Shown one piece after another: positions 55,224 to 64,000 of a stretch of DNA of 64,000 nucleotides (position 1 is its first letter; each line of letters starts with the position of its first letter). The translations under genes and the position numbers were made by a program. The DNA lies in contig OZ037769.1 of NCBI GenBank assembly GCA_964035545.1, forward strand, positions 2,821,001 to 2,885,000. The letters are read 5' to 3'. Under the pieces are notes generated by a model. That model had not been told where the DNA came from. It did not search any database and saw only the letters and a program-made list of their open reading frames with translations. The stretch comes from Bugula neritina. Lineage: Eukaryota > Bryozoa > Gymnolaemata > Cheilostomatida > Bugulidae.

Positions 55224-58200
55224 ATGCAGTTTGATGATATTCTAAAAACAGTGGGAGAATTTGGAAAATACCAGAAGACTAAATACTTTTTAATCTGCCT
55301 TTTTGGAATATTAGCGGCATTTTATGCTCTGATTTCAGTGTTTTCTCTTCACACACCTGGACACAGGTTAGTTGATATATGTATATTCTTAGTAATTATC
55401 ACAGCAAAACCTTTGCTATATTGATTTCATAGCATGGCTGAAGGACATTGAACGTAAATGAAGACACTATAACTACTGATTATTTAGGGTAAAAATAGCA
55501 TTGTACTACTTTGGTAACTTTTCTGCAAAGAGATTTTTCTTTTCTAATCCAAAATGGGTTAGCGATGCAATATTATCAAACAAAACACTAGTATATTATT
55601 TAAGGATGCATCTATATAATCCTAGTAGAAATCATGTGCTTTGATTAGAGAATTAATATATTATTGTCATTTATTTATTATTTAGATGTTTTCATAATTC
55701 ACTGATTGATGGCATATAATTTTAAGAATCAATTGTAACCAAAAATAAAGTAGCATCGTATACATTTATGACGTTAAATACTTTATGTACTATTAGTCAT
55801 CAGTACCTACATTATTATAGCAAATAAAATAAAATTGCAATTTATTTTGTTTTTTCCCCATTTTAGAAAAGTAACTCTACCTTATTTGTTCTAATTTTTA
55901 TTTCTTCTCTAATCCTACATGAAGCCTATATGTATTAGTGTTCAGCCATGATTAAATGACACTATCAGTATGAAGCAACAATATAATGGTTACGTTACAA
56001 TTAGTTAATTACAGTAGAACAATCATATAACTTACACCTTCTTAGTATGATTTCAGTAAAGAGAGTATTTACTAAGATCGAGCACGATTCACTCAAGCAC
56101 CGTGACTGTAACAATTGTATTATGCAGGCTCTAAAGCTATGCTTGTTAAATACAATCAAATATTTATAGCCTTAGACCCACTAATAATATATTTATAGAT
56201 GTGCATTGGCCGACTCTGTGTTCAACGGTACAGACACATGGGAATCTCAGTCTCCAGAGCATCTGCGACTCATAGAGAAGTATATTCCTACTGATGAGTC
56301 TGGAAAATTCTCAAAATGTGAGATTTTCAACTCCGAGGGGAATAAAACAGAATGTGACCGTTGGGTTTATGACGAGACGGAGCGGAAGTCAACCGTTGTA
56401 ACAGATGTAAGTTTATGTTGCTCTACTTTTAGTATTACGTGTTTCTGCTTTCTATTGTAGCTTCAAAATTAGTTTATCCTCATGTCTTTCTATTTACATG
56501 TGAAGTGGAACCTGGTGTGTGGCAACTCTTTCAGGGCTACTGCTTCTTCCTCCATGTTTATGTTTGGTAACTTGGCTGGATCTTTGCTTTCTGGTCTAGT
56601 CTCTGATTTGTAAGTAGGCCTACTCACAATAGAGAACTATACAGTAACTCTTTAGAATTTGTAAGTATTGACATTACACGGGCTATGACTCTTTATTTTG
56701 TAAGTATTAGAGAATATGATATAAATAAAAATTGTTAAAGAAATATTCAAATGAAATAAAATATTAAAGTGATAAATAAATAAGTAAATTTAAATAAATT
56801 AAATAAGACAGAAATGAATTAAAATAAAGGTAAACTCTAGTAGTTTTGCTACAATAAGGTTAGTGCAGACTATTATTTAAAAAAAAGAAATCTAGAACAA
56901 TTGTTGGCCATCTTTCATCAATCAGCTGTTATGCAAAGACTAATTATTTATTAAATTTGAACCTTCTAACTTGTTTATGTTTAGACTATAAAGCAGTATA
57001 TATAACTGGTTTTTACCAACAGATTATCAAGTGTGTCTAGAAGTCAAAGTATCTGTAGACTATATGAAGATCTGTATTACATTCGGTTACCCTGTTGTAG
57101 TCTGGGGAGAAGAAAGACCTTGCTGATAGGCATTATGGGTTCAGCAGTTACCGGCATAGCCATGAGTTTCGCTCCAGAATATTACTCCTTCACCATTCTC
57201 AGGTTCTTCTGTGGTGTATTCAGCATGGCCTTGTATCTAACCGGTTTTATTCTTGGTACAAGTTACAAATTATTTTTTTAATTATTCTCTTAAAGTCTTA
57301 AACCCTACTGAGCAATCACACCTAAAAGCAGCTACTTGTGTATGTACAAATGAAGCACTATACTTCATGTAGTTTTTGCCTTAGTTGCTAGATCAGTATA
57401 CAAGTTATAAAATTTAGAAACACCTTTTCCTTTTCATTGATAGAATTATAGTTAGCTGTATATTTTAATTTTATTTTACGCTAAGCATAATATTATATTC
57501 ACTTGTTACTTTACGGCATATTCAACATTACAATTATATCATTGCTCTGTGAAACTCAAACCTTTGATTTTCCTGAATTGGTTTGACTTGTGCTTATAGA
57601 AGCAATGATTAACTCTATAAGTCTAAACTTTGCTTTTTAAATCTAGACGGGCTCTTGAAACAGTTGCACCTGTTTGAATAGTTTTCCATTCAGTAGTTGC
57701 TATTAGCTACAGACTATAGTCACAATGCTGGGCTATATTTATCACAGCACAAACGCCATAATTACACTAATCACTGCTTACCCCCTGCCCCTCCCCCTTC
57801 TTATTCCCCTCTAAACAAATCTTTGAAACATTGAAGTTACAGGACACAATCTCAAAACAGACGGCTGAATGCACCATAAACAGAATTGATAAAATACTAA
57901 CTCATTAAATGACTATATCAACGTATAGAGTCAGAGAATTATCCAACTCTGATAAATTTTACTCAAGTTAGGCTGCCTCTCTCCCCCCACCCCCACCCAA
58001 ACATATATACCTTGGAATTAGGCCCGAAATTTAGCTTCAGGTTTAGTTTTAACTTTAGCTTTATAACTTACCAAAAACGCTACTATTATGGGTATAAAGC
58101 AGTTGTGGCTGTTGGTTTTCAAGCCTGATTGACTATAATATTATTAGCCAGAGCAATAAACCTTCATCTATGACGTGTTACAGGAATGGAGATGATAGGA

Positions 58201-61200
58201 CCGCAGCACCGACTGATAGTTGGCATCGTCATCAACTTTTTCTGGGCTGCAGGTTTCCTTCTCCTTATTGCTATTGGCTATTTCATCAGAACCTGGAAAT
58301 ATTTACAACTAGCCACTTCCTTACCAACTTTACTCTTCATCTCCTACTACTGGCAAGTATCTGATAACTGCTTATTAAGTTAGTTGAAGGTTTTCCACCT
58401 TTATTCTTATAAAGTCATCTACCATAATCACATGTGCTAAAAGGATACAATGAAATAATTTGGCATTTTTGCTAAACGTCTTAAGAAATTTAACAGCTTT
58501 GTATAAAAATTTGAAAAAAGTAATTGGGTAATTGCTGAAAAAATTAATTTAGCCAAGTTTATATTTTGTTGTAGCTGTAATACGAATGAGTTTAAAATCT
58601 TACTTTTAAAAGCTATAATTTTTGTTTGTCCAAACCATCAAAAACTGACTGACTTTTAAACTGCTTTAAAAAACATGCAACCCAGGTACAATTACAAGAC
58701 ATTAGTAAACTTGTTTTATATATTATGTAACTTTTATCATAGAAAATATATGGTCAATATCAGAGTGCAATAAGACGCTGTACTAATAATCCTAACGGCA
58801 GCTTGTCTTTTGACTAAATATAGTTTTGCATTCCTTTAATTGAATAGTAGCAATTTAGAACTTTACACATATTATGGTAGGTATAGACTATAGACAATTT
58901 TACAAGTTACTAGCCTGTTTTAAAACACTCTCTATATATGAGTTTTAAAATCGAAAGAAAATTCTGACTTTTATAACTACATATATGCATTTTATAAACA
59001 CAAAAAAAGGTATTTAAGAGACGAAAAAAATAAAATAATTGAATGGAAAAACAGAGAGCAAACCACTGCACCAAATAGGGAATGTAGAAGGTGGATTACG
59101 CTACAAATTGGAGTTGTTGTGTCACAAAAACATGTAACAAAAACTTCATACACACGCATGACCTTTAAACTTGAAATACTAATAATTATATAACAACCAG
59201 CGTAGAACATGGTCAAAGAGCTTCTCTGTTGTATTCAAGCACCTTTTGAGTTCAGCTGCTTGCAAATAGCATACGTACTTATTCCAAAATCATTTATACT
59301 ATCCACTGCAGGAATGGAAGAATTATCTTCCCTTGTCATTGCCAGGCTATACTAATATTATCCTTATTTATCACATGATATTATATCATAATGATTTAGT
59401 AATACAATGTAATATAATATCTTAGGTTGTTACCAGAATCTGCCAGGTGGTTGTTGGTAAAAGGAAGAAATGCTGAGGCAGAGCAGGTTATATTGAATGT
59501 TGCAAAAACCAATGGTAAGTAAACAGAGTAGGTGTAATGTAAGTAATAGTAAGTAAATAGAGTAGGTGTGATGTAAGTATTAATAAGTAAACAAGGTAAG
59601 AGTAATTTTTCAACAAAAATTTGAATGATGTGGTATCTACATTTTATAATAGAGGCCTCAACCTATACAATACTATTGTGCTTTGTTATTCAAGAGTTAT
59701 TCTCTCTTAGTCTGTTAGCTTTTTTGATGCCTTATATTATATAAGAATGAAAGTCAAACTTGAATTTGATAAAAACATTAGCATCTAAACTTTGTTATTA
59801 TTACAACTAATATACGTTCCTTTGTAAGTTAAAAACAATAGACCTGCAATGAGATTTTAACTCGTATATAAATAGGAGCTAGCCATTCTTAGGTTCACAA
59901 CTTGCTTCAGTACTTTTTACTATCAGGCTTATTATATATAGGTTGAAAGAATGTTACAAATTCTAACCCTGACAGCATGATTTTACTATTATTTTGTGTG
60001 AACTGTTGTAGAAATGGGTGCTACATAAAGTTCCGTGCTTGTTACACATAGTTGTGTTCAATCATAATATTATCTTTTATAAATTTTACAAGCAATATAA
60101 GTTAAAAGAAACTTGAATATCGTATAATGATTGCATTTATTGATGTATATTTTATGTTAATAATAGTTGTAAATACTTGTTATTATATTATAGATATAAG
60201 AATAAAAATTAATGTCATGGTTTTTGTCAAATATTATATTTTGACAGGCAAGGCTATTCCCACTGATATGCTATCAAAAATAGAGGAACCGAAAACAGTG
60301 GAAAAGCTAAGCACACTGAAAAAATCCCCTAGATTTCTTTGCAGGACGGTAGTTGTCTTGCTTAACTGGTGAGGAGACAACTCTATACAAATATACTTGA
60401 AAATGTATGATATAGAATGTGGAACATTTCATTTAGTTAAATCTTTATTAAACTAAATTAGTGAGTACCTTCAACAAAAAGTAAAAATATTAACACATTA
60501 ATTGATTGAATTTTAAAAGAAGATTATAAAATAGCTATATTTATTTAGATAGTGATTTTTTTGAAATGATAAAGTTAAAGCTTCTACTCTTTTAACATTT
60601 GCTAAAGTCAATATGTTCATCTAAAAGTTGCTACGGATATTATATGTTTTGTCATACCTGTTTGTGAAATCCTAGAGGAAACTATTTTCATGACTACCCG
60701 CTGTATTTTCTAGGTTTGTCATATCTATAACCTACTATGGCCTGTCATTTAACAGCGGCAACTTGCCGGGTTCCCTCTACGTCAACCTGACAATCAGCGC
60801 TGTAGCTGAAGTCATCGGGTACTCTATATGCTTTCTCTGTTTTGTGTCTGGACGTAAGGCTATGCATGTGGTGGCCATGATCATCGGTGGTTTAGCCATC
60901 ATTTCCTCTGTCCCCGTTCTCTACTTGTTCCAAGGTAAATATTGTTGCAATTAGCATTACTGCCGCTATGACTTTTGTGTTTGGACTTTACATAAGCTGG
61001 GAAAGCTTTTCCCTAATTCATTATATCTTTTCTTGTATCATCACAGCTATGCCAGCTATATTATGCTTTTCCACACTCATTATGGCTACTACACAATATC
61101 TAACCTTTTTGAGTGGTATAAAAACCCTGAATTGGGGTAATCGTAATTGTAATTGGTTGTAATTAATTGCATTTTTTCAAGTAATTAAATGTAATTTGTA

Positions 61201-63924
61201 ATTGGTGTATAAAAATGTAATTGTAATTGTAATTGCAATTGTAATTAATTACATATCTAATGTAATTGACTTTTACAATTGCTTTATAATTACTTTTAAT
61301 CTTAAAAATTTCATACTTTTCCTACTATACCTACTGTTAAATAACAAATTCAGATTAATTCAATATAGTATAATATCACTGTTGAAAACAAAGGAGGTTC
61401 ACCACTGTCAAAATTGTACCTGGTAATTGGACCCTAGAAGTGGGATTATATAACTTCTATTTATCCCTTGCAAGAACAAAAGTAATTGTAATAGTAATTA
61501 ATTTACATTTATATGTAATTGACCCTAACCCTGAATTAAAAACCCATCATTTTTACTTATCATGACACTTGCGTCTTGCAACTTGCCACTTGAAACTTGC
61601 AACTACACTTGTAACTTATGATGTAACGTTTTTTCTTTCAGTCTTACATAAAAAACTTGTACAATTTAAAACACAAAATTTTGGTTAGTTATGCTATCTT
61701 GTTTTAGTATAAATATAGAGCAACATATTAGCGACATAAACGTTGTTGAATCTAGTAGTAAAATGTTATCACGTGACAAACATCCTTTTTCACTTTTTTA
61801 GGATCAGAAGATCAAAAAAACACAATTTTCATTGTGCTGAACAACATTGGTAAAGTGGGGATAACCATCGGGTTTGCTGTCATTTATTTCTGGTCTGTTG
61901 AGATTTTCCCAACAGTTCTGAGAAACTCTTTGATGGGTATTAGTTCCACATTTGCTCGGGTTGGGTCTATATTTGCTCCCGTCATTGCAGACCTTGTAAG
62001 TTTCCACTGTAATATTTCAAACATGAAGACACAGCAAAGTTTTTAGGCATAAATGCACACTTTTATAAAAAAAATTTCACTACTAATGCAGTATGAAATA
62101 GACACTTAATGTAGGTGTAGCTATAACAACTTTTGCTCTTTCCTTACCTTATTTGATATTCTTTATATAGAAATATTTAAATAATGAAAATTAAAGGAAA
62201 CTTATGTTCTTAGATTTTAAAGTGTACATAACATAGCATAGTTACAATATAATGATGTTTGCACTTACTCCAGATTATGATTTCTAAGCGTTATATTATT
62301 TCTTAAGATATGTAAAAATTAATATATGAATTTTTAGCATATAATTTGAGTTGCAACTTTTTATTGATAGTGCATAGAGAAGTTGCAGTGATAGTCAACT
62401 GTAAATTAGGAAAGTTATGCTCTCTTCTATTATTTTTGACCATCCTATATGAAATCATCAATCATTCCCATTTAGTACTGTAGGCTATTGGGAGTTGTCT
62501 GCTATATTGCTTCTTTTCGGAAGTTTTTCGATATGATTTGAGGCCCAGCATTAGCTTCTGAAACGAGCTCCGAATGTTACATTGCGTTGCACTAAATACT
62601 AGTTACTGTCTTTAAAGTCTGTCTGACTTTAATCTAAAAGCTATAATCACATCAAAGTGCAGAGTCTGCTTTACATTAAGGTGATTGCTGACATCGCTGG
62701 CATTGCTGACAGCTTCAGTGATTCAGTTACACAGAAAGTCTGTCACAGCTGAACTTTACATGAACCAGACTATGTAGCTCTGATTTTAGTAGCAGCACGG
62801 CATTTAGATCCTGCAGTGTAAATATGATGACAACACAATAAAATCTGTGTAACAGGAGCAGCCGTCTTTAATGCAATATTTACTAGTGTTAGAATTTAAG
62901 ATTTGGCATGTATACCAGAAATTTTGGCATCTTTTAAACTCAAAGCTGTGCATATTTTTCAGTGTATTATTATGCTGCCATTTTTAATATTAAAATGTTT
63001 GTCATTACAACAAGTGGATAGAAGAAGCAAATGGCTAGCCGGGATATCAATTTCTGCTGTATTACACTTACCTTAAACTTACATGCAAACTTATAAACTA
63101 TCTTCAGGCAAAGTTAGTACCGAGTAAACACAGCAGTATGTTACCCCCCATGATATTTGGAATATTCACCATCAGTGCAGGACTTCTCTCCCTCATTCTA
63201 CCAGAAACAACAGACAAAGTACTTCCAGAAACTATTGCTGAGGCTAATGTCTTCCCAAAGTAAGTGTTGGATCATCAGATACCAACATTACATACGGCGC
63301 AGGGCGTAGGTCATTGATAAGCATCATTGAAGCAAATATTAACTATTTGATGGAGTTAAAAAGATGCTTCAAGTTAATTTTAAAATACCTATATCTTTGT
63401 TTAAAAAATCTAACTTTAGTGACATTTCAAATCATGGAACTGAACTTAGGAAGGCATGGGAATTACTTGTATGTTTTTTCCAGAATTATAAATATCTTTT
63501 TAAATTACACATAATCAATCCGTTGTTTGAATGCATTCCCTAGAATTAATTATTTATTTGAAAAATGTGGCAATTAAATGAACTGACACTAAAATTATTA
63601 TGTATATAGTATAATATAGAATGGGTAGCTATCTCATAGCATAGTTAATGGTAGCATATCATATGGTAGCATAGCATATGGTAGCATAGCATAGCACATA
63701 GCATATGGTGCCAGGGGTTAATTTCCTAACCGTGAAGCAATTTTAGGCAATTGTTTTAATTCACATACTGTAATGCAGTTGATTGTTTATTTCAAGTTAT
63801 TTATAGCTGGTAATTTATATAAATGTATTGCTAATTTATTGTTTTATTTTGTAGAAAATTAGAAAATAAAGAAAATGAGATGATAGATGAAACTAAAGAG
63901 TATTTTGAGAGTACAAAAATATGA
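55224..63924 (+). CDS. SLC22-family organic ion transporter
   Basis: Eleven exons: 55224-55366, 56199-56406, 56506-56609, 57101-57255, 58184-58352, 59426-59514, 60248-60368, 60714-60934, 61802-61995, 63108-63259, 63855-63924. They join in phase to 541 residues, the usual SLC22 length. These are 12-helix plasma-membrane carriers of the major facilitator superfamily that move organic cations, zwitterions or anions. The N-terminus (FDDILKTVGEFGKYQ, then a first helix) and the large glycosylatable extracellular loop with Cys (CALADSVFNGTDTWES; N-x-S/T sites) are typical. So are WNLVCGNSF, the loop 2-3 signature SGLVSDFLGRRKT, LPESARWLLVKGR after helix 6, and EIFPTVLRNSLMG near helix 11. The exon 5 donor is GC (TG|GCAAGT). 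Cation versus anion specificity cannot be told from the sequence. Confidence 0.93.
61128..61533. mobile_element. TAATTG-rich inverted-repeat element, copy 2
   Basis: It lies in SLC22 intron 8. It starts CCTGAATTGGGGTAATCGTA, is filled with AATTGTAATTGTAATTA units, and ends TATGTAATTGACCCTAACCC. Its inverted right end matches the start of the copy at 42152. Non-coding. Confidence 0.6.
61996..63107. other. SLC22 intron 9
   Basis: A 1.1-kb AT-rich intron with no further exon, RNA gene or repeat that I can support. Confidence 0.7.
63640..63712. repeat. AGCATATCATATGGTAGCAT tract
   Basis: A short degenerate array of CATAGCATATGGTAG units inside the last SLC22 intron. Confidence 0.7.
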
Positions 63925-64000
63925 CGCAATCAAAGAGACAATTTATTTCATACCTCAAGATTAGGCATCTCTCACTGTATGTTGTATACAAATAGCAATG
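63925..64000 (+). other. SLC22 3' UTR, cut by the window end
   Basis: Sequence after the stop codon. No poly(A) signal is seen before the window ends. Confidence 0.6.

Overview
The window is animal nuclear DNA. It is strongly AT-rich, its genes are broken by many GT-AG introns (two are GC-AG), and it is full of microsatellites, minisatellites, tRNA-derived SINEs and short inverted-repeat elements. The recognisable genes (UBA2, MMACHC, a galactose-3-O-sulfotransferase, an SLC22 transporter) are metazoan. The style would fit a lophotrochozoan such as a bryozoan or mollusc, but the sequence does not fix the phylum. All exon models below were joined by hand from splice sites, reading frame and, where possible, family knowledge.

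Layout. Positions 356-10905 are a tandem duplication of about 5.1-5.5 kb. Each unit carries one copy of a small secreted-protein gene on the + strand and the last two exons of UBA2 on the - strand. UBA2 itself runs from 18135 down to 10295 in 14 exons, with introns full of minisatellites. MMACHC starts head-to-head with UBA2 and runs 18815-20543.

From 22054 to 47913 lies the most unusual part: six neighbouring genes, called K1-K6 here, for secreted, compositionally extreme proteins. K1 (- strand), K2, K3, K4 and K5 are very rich in Lys; K6 is a Glu/Asp/Tyr repeat protein. Five of the six have a signal-peptide exon ending in phase 1, and all six have a last exon entered in phase 1. K2, K3, K4 and K5 appear to share a degenerate helical module. 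K2 and K5 end in a tiny exon encoding Gly-Lys-Lys plus more polar or basic residues, while in K3, K4 and K1 the last exon is a long basic tail. I do not recognise these proteins. A locus-encoded set of secreted polycations plus one polyanion with many Ser-x-Glu sites is compatible with a cement or cuticle matrix, a mucus, a mineral matrix, or host-defence peptides. That is inference.

From 49389 to 52302 (- strand) is a Gal-3-O-sulfotransferase-family gene whose PAPS-binding loop looks degenerate. From 55224 to 63924 (+ strand) is a complete 11-exon SLC22-type transporter. The long stretches between genes hold simple repeats, a foldback element, a 307-bp MITE-like element, two copies of a TAATTG-rich inverted-repeat element and SINEs.
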